Of a DNA stretch of 64,000 nt, positions 44,626 to 55,917 are shown piece after piece. This DNA comes from Volvox africanus. Taxonomy: Eukaryota; Chlorophyta; Chlorophyceae; Chlamydomonadales; Volvocaceae. Made by a program: the position numbers and the translations under genes. Position 1 is the stretch's first letter, and every line of letters starts with the position of its first letter. The stretch spans positions 2,963,001 to 3,027,000 of the forward strand of contig BSDZ01000004.1 of assembly GCA_030268105.1 (NCBI GenBank). The letters are read 5' to 3'. The notes beneath the pieces were generated by a model. The model worked only from the letters and a program-made list of their open reading frames with translations, searched no databases and was not told the origin of the DNA.

Positions 44626-44637
44626 GGTTATGAGCCC
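44626..44637 (+). other. Primer-binding site of the TRIM (half-tRNA type)
   Basis: GGTTATGAGCCC immediately follows the LTR. It is complementary to the anticodon stem-loop of initiator Met tRNA (GGGCUCAUAACC, present in the yeast and E. coli initiators). Drosophila copia and yeast Ty5 prime from this internal part of the tRNA. Confidence 0.75.
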
Positions 44638-44655
44638 CGAGCGCACGTGCGCGGC

Positions 44656-44682
44656 TGGCCGAGAGGTCGCCGGTTCGAATCC
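44656..44682 (+). promoter_or_regulatory. tRNA-type A box and B box in the TRIM
   Basis: TGGCCGAGAGG (44656-44666) fits the A box consensus TRGYNNARNNG, and GGTTCGAATCC (44672-44682) fits the B box GGTTCGANTCC exactly. They are only 5 nt apart, much closer than in a tRNA gene, as if an anticodon domain had been deleted. Derivation from a tRNA is likely. Active Pol III transcription is uncertain because of the spacing. Confidence 0.6.
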
Positions 44683-44769
44683 CGCTGGCTGTTGACCAGG
44701 GCAGGGAGGCCGGGACGAGGCAGCTATCGGGAGACCGTGAAGCTCGACGGAGTGTCGCTCACGGGGGGG

Positions 44770-44859
44770 TGTTGGAATGTGAGCAACACTCATATACGAA
44801 AGAATGTCAGAGCAAGTAATACGGCCCACGAGGGGCCGGGCGCTTTGCTGACTTCAACA
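44770..44859 (+). repeat. Right LTR of the TRIM
   Basis: 90 bp, TGTTGGAATG...GACTTCAACA, preceded by the purine tract and followed by GTTCC. Confidence 0.92.
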
Positions 44860-46162
44860 GTTCCTTTTGGTGGCCTCGTTTGGCTAAGGATGCGGCGAAC
44901 TTCGTCGAGACATGCAGTCTGTGCCAGCGCAATAAGGCTTTGTCCGGTAAGGGCCATGGGTTGTTGCAACCGTTGCCTGTCCCGGATGCGCCTTGGGAAA
45001 GTGTTTCCATGGACTTCGTAGTCGCGCTGCCCAAAACTGAGGGGGGATACGATGCGGTGTTCGTAATGGTCGATCGTCTGACTAAGATGGTTCACCTAAC
45101 ACCATGCACATCATCCTGCACGGCTGAGCAAACCGCACGTTTGTTTTTCGACAATGTGGTTCGGTTACACGTGGTTCCCAAAAATGTGATTTCGGACCGC
45201 GGTGGGCAGTTCACGTCTAAGTTTTGGGAAGCGCTCTGCAAACTAGTTGGCATGCGCGTCAACCTGAGCACGGCATACCATCCGCAGACTGATGGTCAAA
45301 CCGAACGCACAAACCGCACGTTGGGTGATATGTTGCGCAATTATGCTGGTCGCACACCACTCGTTTGGGATACATATTTGACTGCGGCAGAATTCGCGCT
45401 TAACAACGCCGTTAACCGCTCTACAGGCAAAAGTCCGTTCTTTCTTAACTACGGGTTTCATCCCACGCTACCCGTGTGGCGTGAGTTGGAAGTGAACGTG
45501 CCTGCTGCTAAACTTTTTGCCAAGTCTTTTACGTCCCGAATCACAGACGCGAAGTCATGTTTGGACGCGGCGCAGCAACGAACGACGGAATACTACAACA
45601 AATCCAAGCAGGATGTGACGTTTTCGGAAGGGCAACTTGTGTTGCTAAGCACCAAGAACTTGCGTTCCTTGGTCGACGGATCCCGAAAACTCTTACCTCG
45701 CTGGATTGGTCCGTATCCTGTCATGCGCATGGTTGGGAATGTGGCTGTGGAGCTTGCATTGCCCGCTGATATGACCATTCACCCCACGTTTCACGTATCG
45801 CTTGTCCGTCCTTATCGTGGTACGGAACCCGTCCCTGAGCCTGCTAACGCCCCCGCAGCGATCGAACCAGTTCCCGAGACCTGGATCGCTGGTAAACAGA
45901 AGTTTTACGATGTGGAGCGGGTGTTAGATTATCGCGCGCGTCGTGTGGGCCGACACCGACGTAAGCGGACAGTACACGAGTACTTGGTCAAGTGGACAGG
46001 GTATACCAGCGAGCACAACTCATGGGAACCGGCACGCAACTTCTCGCAGGACATGAAGCCCCTGCTTGAAGAAGCCCACAAACGTGCCACGCAAGCCCAA
46101 TGACCCTTGCAGTCGATGCTGTATGATGCAGCGAGGACGCTGCATACGGGAGGGGGGATAAT

Positions 46163-46995
46163 TGTTGTGCTACGGTTCGTTTCCGCCGATGCGTAGGTCG
46201 ATGCGACCCTACAAGGCGAAATGCTATCTTGATGAACGCATGAACGATCAATGCATATGAATGAACTTGCATGATATAAATGTATTCGTATATATTTATA
46301 TATGCATTTGGCATGACACCATCATCCATCGCGACATCGCATCATGGCAAATCCGCCTAGCATGCATGAAAGCCCGAAGCATTGAAGTGCGCATTATGCT
46401 CGTGCTACGAAACGATAAGTAATATTATCTGATATAATATTACTTCATTACAGCACACGTTGAGAGTGCCGCACTCGTCGCGATACATGCCCTGCAACCG
46501 GATATCGTTATCCGGACCCTTGCATCATGCGAATGCCGGAAAGGCTTATACGTTGTTATGCGTAGACATCGCCTATATGCAGTAGGATTGTCACATCTAG
46601 GATCGGCCTCCTGATGTGAATCGTACGGCATTGCGATGCTGCGAGTATAACAGATGCGAGGACGGCTAAGCAAGATAAGACATTCGATACCGGAGAACAC
46701 TCGTGTGTTCTATATTACTATTGCTATACGCTATTCTACTTAGCCCGAGCTAAGCCTGAACTTCGCTAATCACCGCCGCGTGATGATTGCTTGCTTCCGG
46801 CGCTGACGGCGATTTCGTCCATTGCATCGTTCCGATCTGTAAGACTGTAAGTTATATCTCTCTTCGTCTTGAAGTCTTCTGCTGTCTCTGTTTGCTCTTG
46901 CTTGCCTTGCTGTACTTGCAAGTGCTCGCGCATCGGTGTCGAAAGTCTCCAGACGTGCAGATACTTATGAGCAAACGCGAACGAGAGGTACAACA
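46163..46995 (+). repeat. 3' LTR of A6
   Basis: 833 bp, preceded by the polypurine tract GGGAGGGGGGATAAT (46148-46162) and followed by target duplication ATAAG. Confidence 0.95.
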
Positions 46996-47000
46996 ATAAG

Positions 47001-47176
47001 TTGAACATTTGACAGGTCCAGCTACTAAGGATATATCAATTTGAAGGTGACAACGCATTGGTGGGTGACATTACCGTCCACGTCGGAGTTTACTCGTGCG
47101 TGAACGATACGCGTGAGAAAATTTCTAAGGTATAGTCCTATCCCTCTCTATCCTTGTCAGGTACTAATTAGAATAT
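47001..47176 (+). other. Leader of E, second part
   Basis: Non-coding stretch continuing the E leader after A6. It ends at the gag ATG 47177. I recognise nothing else in it. Confidence 0.55.
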
Positions 47177-48453
47177 ATGTCGTATAATCAGTATCCACCA
47201 ACTACAGGGGAAAGTGAACAGGCTAATATTAGTGTCCACGATGAAGGACCGGAGGCCGCACCGACCATTGATAACTTACATATTCCCCAAGCAGATGCCC
47301 TCCAGACGAACTACCCTTACTCAGCTCAGGATCCTCCTGAGACACCAGATTCTGCGAGGCCCGCCAAAGCGGAGCAAAACCCAGCGATGGTGTCGCTACA
47401 GCAACTTATGGATGAAGGTGGGGTTCCCGGTTTCGTCGTCCCAACACCTCAACTCCATATTCATCACGACACCGAACCCAAGGTTATCGCAAGCACCACC
47501 CGCTCCTATGTCCGTGACGCTAAGATGTATCTGAAGTTGGTAAAGGGTGGTGATCACGACGAAGTGAAGTGTCTATTCATCGGAGCCACACTAAGTGGCG
47601 TCGCGAGGGAATGGTATGATCATTGGACCACTGTGCAAGAGCACTTTACGTTCGAAGAGCTAATTAACGCGCTTCTCACTCATTTCGCTCCCGGAAATCA
47701 GTCGCAAGTGGCTGCCATGTACCGAGAATTACACGCAGGCACTTATCGAATGCGACCTAACAAGTCCGTGGAGGACTACCGGCTGCGTTTTGAGGGACTG
47801 ACAGCACCCATGATTGGCTTTTCAGAAGGGGACTATATTTATTGGTTTCAACGCGGTCTCTTGCTTCCGTTAGCCCGAGCGAGTACGGCGGACCTGACAC
47901 TGGAAGGGATGAGGTCATACACGCGATGGGTTCAGATCGTTCGTAGCGTTGAAGCTCGCCTAAGGTCGGAACAAGAATGCCCGACATCCTTGGCACCGCT
48001 ATCAGTTGACATGACTCAAGATATTACTAACGAGACTGATCCAGCACCTGCGACCACTGGCATTCCCTTACCGCCGGCTCCTATGCGTCATGGTGGGCTT
48101 TCCCCAGTCGATCACGCCCACACTTCTGGGATCCAAGAATTACCCCCAAGAGATTCTACGCCGACTCAGAGCATGTGGAAAAGTAAGGATATACTACAAA
48201 ACACCGCTGAGTCGCGCGGAGCTGAATCAGAATCGAAGCGGTCAAGAATACAAAACCGATGGCTTACCAAGTGGGATGTACACAAGCAGAGTTTGTGCAG
48301 CGACGACAATTGGGAGTTTGCCTTCGGTGCGCATCAAATCATCCTACGAGGAACTGCCTGCTTTTAACCCCGTTAACCGTAGGATTACCTTCGACGGACG
48401 AAACACCTGACACGACTTCCATTGATATTGCCGGAGCACCCAGCCCACGTTAA
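47177..48453 (+). pseudogene. gag: gag of E (distinct type, one frameshift)
   Basis: Gag starting MSYNQYPPTTGESEQ at 47177. The N-terminal ~75 residues are unlike A, B or F. The core is typical: YVRDAKMYLKLVKGGDHDEVKCLF, GATLSGVAREWYDHW, YRLRFEGLTAPMIGF, YWFQRGLLLPLARASTADL. The frame is open for 396 codons to 48367, but near 48287 a one-base change moves the end into another frame. There FVQRRQLGVCLRCASNHPTRNC supplies the zinc knuckle (C-x2-C-x3-H-x4-C). That frame ends at TAA 48451-48453. No UAG-stem-loop is found after it, unlike in A, B, G and H. Confidence 0.85.
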
Positions 48454-48459
48454 CGCGGG

Positions 48460-51400
48460 AATGTTAGCTGACATGGAGTTCTGAATTATGTACTGACTCG
48501 GATTAATCTTAATTGTATCTAGCCATGTTGGTATGAGGAGACTCTTCGCTACCTTCGGCTAGATAACTCGATGACTAGTAATTATGTGTCTCTAACGAAT
48601 CCTTTTATGTTAAGCATCATGGATCGTAGGGATGATGCGGAGGCACACCACGTTTGACTCCTTTGAATGGCAACGAAGTCGATTTTGTTGATCGGAATTT
48701 CTGGACACCTGTGTGCTACAGGTGTCACTGACGACCTTATCTCAAAGAAGTGATAAGCGTGATGGGGTTGACCCCATAGTCGTCTAATCGTTCAGGTTAC
48801 CCTCGTTGATGAGGGTAAGCATCCCATCGTGGGCAGAATCACCCTTAGTCGACGTGAGACCCTTTGTGTGTTAGGGCCCAATGAGTGCAACAAGGTCTCT
48901 TGGAGACAGCACATGGACATTGGGTGCCGTGACGTAATGACAGTACCGTGCACGCATCGATATGGAGTCCAGCACAATTGGCCATTGTGCAAAAGGGAAC
49001 CTATCGCCTAAGGTACATTGTCTGTCATACTAAGATGTCACACCAGAGGAGGGCGGAACTGTGCGGAGCCTGCGGTTAATTTCGTTTAGCGGCGTTCGTC
49101 CGCCGAAATAAAGAACCCAAGCTTGAAGGGTGTAAGAGAAGCTTATCAAATGATAAGGGAAAACACCCATGAATTGCTTGTAAGGCCTTGGGTGCAATCG
49201 ATTGCTACCACCGCGCAGTCTCTTGTGAAAGATTCTGAGGTCGCAGCCCCCTTCCATTGCCAAACTATAATGATGCATTTGTCATCCTGGGGCTCCCACC
49301 TATGTTACCTGCTGACTATACGATCCCTCTTGTGCCCGAGCACAACCCGTTTCACAACCTATGTACAGGTTAAGCCATTGGAGCTGGATGAAGTGAAACG
49401 GCAAGTGAGGGATCTGCTCGCAAAGGGTATGGTTCGGCCCAGCACATCGCCATATTCCGCACCGATATTGTTTGTCGGTAAGAAGGATGGGACGTTGTGG
49501 ATGTGCATTGATTATCGGGGCTTGAATGCGACCATGACTAAAAATCGCTACCCTTTGCCGCGCGTGGATGACCTGCTCGATAAGTTGAAAGGCTCAGCTT
49601 ATTTTTCCTCGATTGACCTTCAACAAGGGTATAATCAGATACGCATTGCTGCTTCTGATATTCCGGAAATCGCTTTTCGGACCCCCTTTGGTCACTTTGA
49701 GTACATGGTCTTGTCGTTTGGACTTACTAATGCGCCCGCCACATTTCAAGAAGTGATGGATCGCATGTTCAGACCGTATATCGACAGGTTCGTCGTTTGT
49801 TATTTGGACGATATTTTAATATATTCCAAGACGCGCGAGGAGCACCTGAAGCACCTTGAGCTCGTGCTTGAGGTGATGAAGCGGGAGCAATTGTTTGCTA
49901 AACGCGCCAAGTGTTTTGGGGCGCAGCCTCAAGTGGAGTATTTGGGCCACATCGTGTCGGCCACTGGGATAAGGATGGACCCACGGAAGGTAGCTGTGGT
50001 TTGTGAATGGCCTGTGCCTCAGAACCTCACCGAACTACGCCAGTTCTTAGGGTTGACCAACTATTTCCGTAAGTTTATTAATAAATACTCCATTATTGCG
50101 GCCCCGCTTACAAATCTGACGAAGAAAGGAGGTTTCACTTCTCTCAAGGCCTGGACACCTGCGTGCCAGCGGGCATTCAAAGAGCTCAAGCGAATCGTCG
50201 CCGACGACGTTACCCTCTCTTTCCCTGATTACTCGTTGCCATTTCGTGTTGAAGTTATATCGGATGCTTCCCTGCATGGAAGCGGCGCTGTATTGCTGCA
50301 GGAAGGACGACCGATCGCCTTCACGAGTAAGAAGTTCTCGGGTGTGGAGACCTGATACACGACTGAAGAACAGGAGCTGTTGGCAGTTCTGCATGCTTTA
50401 AAGGAATGGTGCTGTTACCTCGAAGGCCGCCCTTTTACACTGAAGACTGACCACAAGCCGTTGACATTCTTACAGAGTGTTCCCACGCTCAACCAACGAC
50501 AAGCCCGGTGGATGGAGTATCTATCTCATTCCGACTGTACATGGGAATATATCGCCGGCAAAGTTAATATTGCTGACGCCCTCAGTCGACATCCATCATT
50601 GCATGCTGCGATTCTGGCAGCACCGGTTACTCGTTCACGCAGTCAGGAGGTGCTGATAGCAGCGGACCTCGTGCAGCGACTCAAGGTGGCATATGATGTG
50701 GATCCATGGTTTGCTTCGCCAAGTAATGTGGAACATTTGCACAAGTGCAACGATTTGTGGCTGCGGATGGATGGCTCGACCACACAAATCGTCGTGCCAA
50801 ACGACGACACTTTACGCTACGATATTCTTGCTCGGTTCCACGAGGACCCGTAAGCAGGACACCCTGGAAGTACGCGATTGGCAGAGCTAGTACGACGTTC
50901 GTTCTGGTGGCCGCACGTGGTGAAGGATGCGGAAAACTTCGTGCAAAGGTGCAGTTTATGTCAGCGCAATAAAGCACTATCCGGTATGGGCCAGGGTTTG
51001 TTACAACCTTTACCTATACTAGATGCCCCTTGGGAAAGTGTTTCTATGGACTTCGTAGTCGCGCTGCCCAAAACTGAGGGGGGATACGACTTGGTGTTCG
51101 TTATGGTCGATCGCTTGACCAAGATGGTTCACTTAGCCCCCTGCACCTCGTCTTGCACTGCTGAACAAACAGCACGATTATTTCTTTGATAACGTGGTCC
51201 GATTGCATGGCGTTCCTAAAAATGTGATATCCGATCGCGGCGGTCAATTCACGTCTAAGTTTTAGGAAGTGCTATGTGAACTCGTTGGTATGCGCGTTCA
51301 TTTGAACACAGCATATCATCTGCAATCCGATGGGCAAACCGAACGCACAAATCGCACGTTGGGCGATATGTCAAGGAATTTCGCGGGATGCACACCCTCC

Positions 51401-51897
51401 GTTTGGGATACGTTTCTAACTTCGGCAGAATTCGCGCTTAACAACGCTGTTAACCGCTCGACAGGTCAAAGCCCCTTCTTTCTGAATTATGGATTCCATC
51501 CTGCCCTACCCGTGTGGCGAGAGTTGGAGGTAAATATCCCGGCGGCTAAAACCTTTGCCAAGTCGTTCCTATCCCGCATGACAGAAGCGAAAGCATGTTT
51601 GGACGCGGCACAACAACGGACGACGGACTACTATAATAAATCCAAACGAGACGTGACATTTTCGGTGGGACAGATGGTGTTATTGAGCACCAAGAACCTG
51701 CGTTCGCTCGCCGACGGTTCCCAAAAATTACTGCCCCGTGGGATTGGTCCATATCCCATTGTTTGCATGGTAGGGAATGTAGCTGTGGAGCTATCCCTAC
51801 CCTCTGACTGAATATTCATCCCACATTTCATATCTCCCTCATCCGCCCTTATCGTGGCACAGCACCCGTTACATACGACACCGATGCCCCTGCAGTA
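48460..51897 (+). pseudogene. pol: pol of E, first part (family B)
   Basis: Begins with about 650 bp of heavily decayed protease region (TGVTDDLISKK-like text near 48725-48755). From 49123 a good RT frame follows ([44 protein letters not shown] near 49800), then RNase H (VISDASLHG, 50250), the integrase finger (50780-50970) and core (51040-51350). Breaks: TGA 50353-50355 (CGA elsewhere), TAA 50851-50853, a +1 insertion near 51185, TAG 51263-51265 (TGG elsewhere) and a 1-bp deletion at 51809 shared with B2. Ends at CAGTA (51893-51897), the target of G; the chromodomain is at 56658. Confidence 0.88.
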
Positions 51898-52710
51898 TGT
51901 TGTACGCCAGTTCGATCCCCACTTGCACCGAAGTAGACAGCAATACATTTGAGCATTATGAAGCACGATATAATCATATTAGCATGATATATCTGAGTAT
52001 ATCTAGTTAATCAGGCATGTTGCATTATCATCTACGACATCGCGCTGTCGGTCAACATGTTTGACTCGAGGCTGATAATTAATGCGCGATCTATCCGTTT
52101 TCATAATATCCCACGTAATAATACTTTAAATATTATTACCTCATCTGTGTCATAAACCATACGCGTATGCAAGAATGCGACGATCGCGATGGTTGGGTCG
52201 GCAACTGAATATCGGTATTCGGACCTTCACATATTGCATGCGCTGCATTCATTAATATCACGGATTACGCGGTATTTAGAATAGTGCTACGAAGGTACTC
52301 ACACTTGAGATTGAAATCCAGTGAGACCTGTACTGCACATCGGTATCGCGACGTGGTAGATGTGAGGACAGCCGCCTAGAGACCGAAGTCGGCTCATGCT
52401 ACTTTGGACTAAGTACCCGTGTACTTAACTCTATCCAATACGCATACATACGTTTTATTCATTTATATTCGGCCTGAGCTATTCTAGCATAGCATCTTCA
52501 GCCGGATGATGAACATTGCCCGCGGGGTCTGACGGCAGACTTCTAATTTGCACTTGAAGAACATTGTAAGTTGAATCTTTCCTTATCTTTGAATCTTCCG
52601 CTGTCTATTACTCGCATTGGATTGCCTTGCTGTTCGTAAGCTTGGTATGCACTCAGCTAACATCCAGACGTGCAGATCTAATGCATGATTGAAGAAGGAA
52701 GGATACAACA
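51898..52710 (+). repeat. 5' LTR of G (family B type)
   Basis: 813 bp, TGTTGTACGCCAG...GGATACAACA. The central palindrome reads CTGAATATCGGTATTCGG, with one arm changed. Confidence 0.9.
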
Positions 52711-53085
52711 AATTTGGTATCGAGACAGGTTCGTTGCTTGACTGTCTCATGGTGCTAAATCGGAAGTAAGTTCTTTCTAGGACGACTGTCGACGATGGGC
52801 GACGTAGCCCACAAGACATTATCGCCGAAGAACTTGTCCACGCTGTATTGGACACAGTCGCTTCTGGTTTGTGATTGTTGCTGTTCTTTTCTAGTTGCCT
52901 GCATTTGTTGTGGGACCTTGCGCTCTGAGTTGCAGGTGAAGTTAGCTGTCCGGCACTGCTTGCGATATTTCCTGATTATAATTTACATTCTGACCAGTGG
53001 AGACTTTGATCGCACGGACTACTAAGATTGGGACCAGCATAGCACGTATTCGCTATACTTGCTCGCAATCCTGAAGAGTACTGTC
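52711..53085 (+). other. Leader of G
   Basis: Primer-binding site TGGTATCGAGACAGG at 52715-52729, then the non-coding leader. At about 53086 it is fused by deletion directly to the interior of gag, so the normal gag start is missing. Confidence 0.65.
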
Positions 53086-54150
53086 GCCACTACGACTATG
53101 GATGGAGCTGTGGATCAACGGGATCTGCTGTCGCCTCAAATACAGGACCACACCAGTATTCCTGAGGTGATGAAACTCACGATCCCTGTGCCTAAGCTTC
53201 ATATTGCGTATGATGAGAAGCCTAGGACCCACGGACGTAGTGTTGCTGATGCAACTCGTGCATATGTGCGCGGTACTAACAAGTACCTGCAGGCGGTCCA
53301 TGGTGGTGGAAATGAAGGTATTAAATGTCTCTTCGTCGGCAACACCCTCTCGGGCGCGGCGAAAGACTGGTATGACGAATGGACCACTGCACGGAGTGAC
53401 TTCACGTTCAATGAATTGATTACTGCATTGCTTGCACGATTTGCTACGGAGGTACATGCACGTAATGTTGAGGCCCGTAAGGCATTAGCACAAGGCACAT
53501 ATTACATGCGTGCACATGAAAATGTACCTGCGTACCAGTCACGCTTCGAAGCACTAGTGACGCCCATTGCGAACTTCTCCGAGGATGATCGCATCTTTTG
53601 GTTTCATCACGGCCTGACGAAGACTCTGTCAAAATGGTGTGCTGATGATTTATCTGGAGAACCGTTCCAGACGTACGATGCCTTGGTAAAATTTGCTCGG
53701 GGAACTGAGGTACGTTTCCTCGCTGGTCAGGATGATCCTAAACCTACCCCACGTGCAAATGCTATGCAAGCACAGGATCCGACTGATGGACCTGTAACCA
53801 ACGATCATGACCTTGGTGCTGCGCGCCCTACGATGGCTGCGACGGTCATGTGCACAGAGCGGCGCCGCGGTGCTCGTGGTGGTTCAGGCACCAGGGCCCG
53901 TGGATCAGCGGGCACAGGCCCAAGCTCTGGTTCAGACAAGAGCAAAAAGCGGGGAGGTGCGCCGTCGGCGGCTGCAGTGCAAAACTCCCACCCCCGTGCA
54001 AAGCGGATGCGCACGGAGGACCCCTTCTTGATGAAGTGGGATTGCAAGCGCTCTGAGCTGGAGCGTCGGAAGACGGCCAATGTGTGCTGGAGGTGTACGG
54101 CGGACCACCTCACGAAGGATTGCCCATTGTTGCCGCCTTTGGCCGTGTGA
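53086..54150 (+). pseudogene. gag: gag of G, N-terminus deleted
   Basis: Open from within the N-terminal region (possible new start at the ATG in GACTATGGATGG, about 53098). It covers the whole core: YVRGTNKYLQAVHGGGNEGIKCLF, GNTLSGAAKDWYDEW, YQSRFEALVTPIANF, FWFHHGLTKTLSKWCADDLSG. Then come a Gly/Ser/Arg linker and KWDCKRSELERRK with the zinc knuckle CWRCTADHLTKDC. The stop is TGA 54148-54150, two codons before the UAG found in other families (54157-54159), so it probably arose by mutation. Best conserved part of G, as expected for a gag-only element. Confidence 0.85.
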
Positions 54151-54156
54151 CCAAGG

Positions 54157-54198
54157 TAGGGGATTGCCCGGATTGATGTGGAGTTGATTCCACCCGGA
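54157..54198 (+). promoter_or_regulatory. gag-pol UAG with downstream stem-loop (G)
   Basis: UAG 54157-54159, 7-nt spacer, CCCGGA (54167-54172), 20-nt loop, CCCGGA (54193-54198). Four central pairs (CCGG with CCGG) remain. The position relative to the zinc knuckle is the same as in family A. Confidence 0.45.
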
Positions 54199-55848
54199 AT
54201 GCTGAACAAACGTGTAGTTGGTGGTCGTTTGTATGACCAGCTATGAAGGCATTGTTGTCTTCTGGTCCTTGAAAGGTGCCGTTATGTTCATCCCCTCATC
54301 TCTATGTGAGCTGTTCGTACAGCTTACTTTGTACAGGAGTACATGTCAATAACCAGACACCGCTGCATGTGTTTTGTTCCCTGCCTATAGCCAGCGCAAG
54401 GTTGAGGCTCTGCTAAAGGGTATGTAGCGTGTCTCCAGGTTTGCACCGGGCACCATGGCGTTTGATGGTGTGGATATGGAGGGAATGCCAGTTCCGTTGC
54501 CCGGACTGTCCTATTCTACTGACGTTTGGTAGGAACCTCCTGCTGAGGGCTTTGCTAGCTTTCAGCCCGCCCTGAAAGTTCCGCTGTTGTCTGCAAAGTC
54601 GGTTCCAACATGTGATTGTGTCCCAGTTATTCAGGTCGGTCTTGCTGGCCGTACACTGAAGGCACTTGCCGTGCCATACACGACTTCACCTATTATGCAG
54701 AGGTGAATGCCGTGGGATGCCCCCACAGTCGTCGGATTTTGCCTTTTCAGGTCGGTCTTGCTGACCGTACACTGAAGGCACTTGCAGTGCCATAGACGAC
54801 TTCACCTATTATGCAGAGGTGAATGCAGTGGGATGCCCCCACAGTCGTCGGATTGGGTACAGTTTACTCTCATGTATGGGAGTAAATGTCCCTTTGCTGG
54901 GCAGGATTACCCTTAACCTGTTGCTAGGTCCTCTGCGTGTTGTGACCCGTCCGTACGTGCTGAAAATCTTGCTGACACTGCACCGTACGTATTGGGGTCT
55001 TTGACATTACTGTAGTACCATGCACGCTTCGACATTGCAGTCTGCCACCCTTTTGCAAAGGGGACTCTGTCAAAGGGTACCAGATGTCACGCGAGAGGGG
55101 GGCAGAGCTGAGGCGGTGCCTATGCTTAACTTTGCTGTGACCACAATGGGCGCGCAAACTGAACCCAAGCCAGTCATGTGTGAGGGAGCTGTTCGTATGC
55201 CACGACAGGGTGCCCATGGACTGCTTGTTAGGCCTTGGTTGCATTTGCAATGCCACCACCACACAGACTTCTGTAGATCCTGAGATCGAAGCCTTGCTGC
55301 AAGGACATGCAAACATCTTTCATGATGTCCCTGTTGTATCCCGAGGTATCTACGGGTAGTGTCAAAGATTGGACCGCCGACGGTCATCTTTCGACTGGGC
55401 CTTTGTAGGCTGACACATCAGTACCTGAAGTACAACCTGTTGCACGATCCATGTACAGGTTGGGTCCACTATGATGGACGAAGTGCAGTGCCAGGCGACT
55501 GATTTGCCTGCTATGGGTATGCTTCACCCCACGTTCCATGTATCCCTCGTATGCCTTACTGTGGTACGGAACCTGCCCCTGAGCTTGCTACCACCCCTGC
55601 AGCGGTTTAACCAGTCTCGGAGACCTGGATCGCTGGTAAACGGAAGGTTTACAATGTGGAGCGGGTGTAAGATTATTGTACTTGCCGTGTGGGCTGACGC
55701 CGGCATAAGCGGACAATGCATGAGTACCAAGTCAAGTGGAGTGGAGTATTCAAGCAAGCATAACTCATGGCAGCCAGCACGTAACGTTTCGCCGGATATG
55801 AACTCTTCATTGGAGGAAACCCGCATCCGTGCCACACAGACCCAATGA
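54160..55848 (+). pseudogene. pol remnant of G (protease scraps and chromodomain end)
   Basis: Pol reduced to about 1.7 kb. The protease region (VIQVGLAGRTLKAL near 54625-54665) is followed by a tandem copy of the same stretch, and the catalytic DTGA is not preserved. After the RT start (ANIFHDVP near 55310) the sequence passes, near 55510, straight to the end of pol (HPTFHVSLV) and a degraded chromodomain (SKHNSWQPARN, about 55755). Stops are frequent. Natural end TGA 55846-55848. Confidence 0.8.
54632..54856 (+). repeat. Tandem duplication of a protease segment in G
   Basis: Two copies, starting at 54632 and 54748 (spacing 116 bp), of the CAGGTCGGTCTTGCTG...CCCCCACAGTCGTCGG segment, which encodes the protease active-site neighbourhood. 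The duplicated copy of this region at 57368 has three units. Confidence 0.88.
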
Positions 55849-55917
55849 TCTCTGCAGTCGATGCTATTCGATGCAGTGAGGACGCTGCATACGGGAGGGG
55901 GGATAGATGTTGTACGC

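Larger units (their letters stand above)
44536..44859 (+). mobile_element. 324-bp TRIM-like LTR element with tRNA-type boxes
   Basis: Tiny non-autonomous LTR retroelement inserted in A6 integrase. Terminal direct repeats of 90 bp (44536-44625, 44770-44859) with TGTTG...CAACA ends; the left copy has A for the first T and is otherwise identical. The target duplication GTTCC (44531-44535, 44860-44864) is exact. The 144-bp interior starts with GGTTATGAGCCC (44626-44637), an exact complement of the initiator-tRNA anticodon arm core GGGCUCAUAACC, and ends with a short purine tract ACGGGGGGG (44761-44769). It also holds consensus Pol III A and B boxes. No coding capacity. Its primer type points to a Ty1/copia helper, not the gypsy neighbours. 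Confidence 0.9.
41713..46103 (+). pseudogene. pol: pol of A6 (two stops and a TRIM insertion)
   Basis: Full-length family A Pol, about 1350 codons once the 324-bp insertion and its target copy are left out. Protease VDTGASDD near 42346-42369. RT from about 42890 with DYRGLN (43145), LQQGYNQI (43253) and catalytic YLDD (43435-43446). RNase H from VVSDAS (43890) to NIADALSRH (44200). Integrase finger H...GHPGS...C--C is split by the TRIM at 44535. DDE core 45000-45310 (DFVVALPK, ISDRGGQF, TDGQTERTN). Chromodomain 45905-46030, stop TGA 46101-46103. Premature stops: TGA 41836-41838 and 43396-43398; copy A1 has CGA at both. All else is open. Confidence 0.92.
39178..46995 (+). mobile_element. Ty3/gypsy family A element A6, complete
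   Basis: Reference copy of family A. 833-bp LTRs (39178-40010, 46163-46995), target duplication ATAAG (39173-39177, 46996-47000), primer-binding site 40014-40028, gag, UAG, pol, polypurine tract 46148-46162. The LTRs differ at about seven sites by eye, all transitions. Damage to the coding region is limited to two CGA to TGA stops and the insertion of the small TRIM at 44536-44859. The element is young and the TRIM younger. Confidence 0.95.

Noticed and set aside
44640..44700. A genuine tRNA gene
   Set aside because: A and B boxes are present but 5 nt apart. There is no anticodon arm and no matching acceptor stem, so it is a tRNA-like part of the TRIM.
43399..45021. Fusion protein of Pol with a novel C-terminal domain
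   Set aside because: The extra ~160 residues are the translated TRIM plus a shifted integrase frame; the insertion disrupts pol.
52795..53025. Small ORFs in leaders and LTRs (many of 60-90 codons)
   Set aside because: They recur with frameshifts between copies, show no codon conservation and lie in untranslated element parts.
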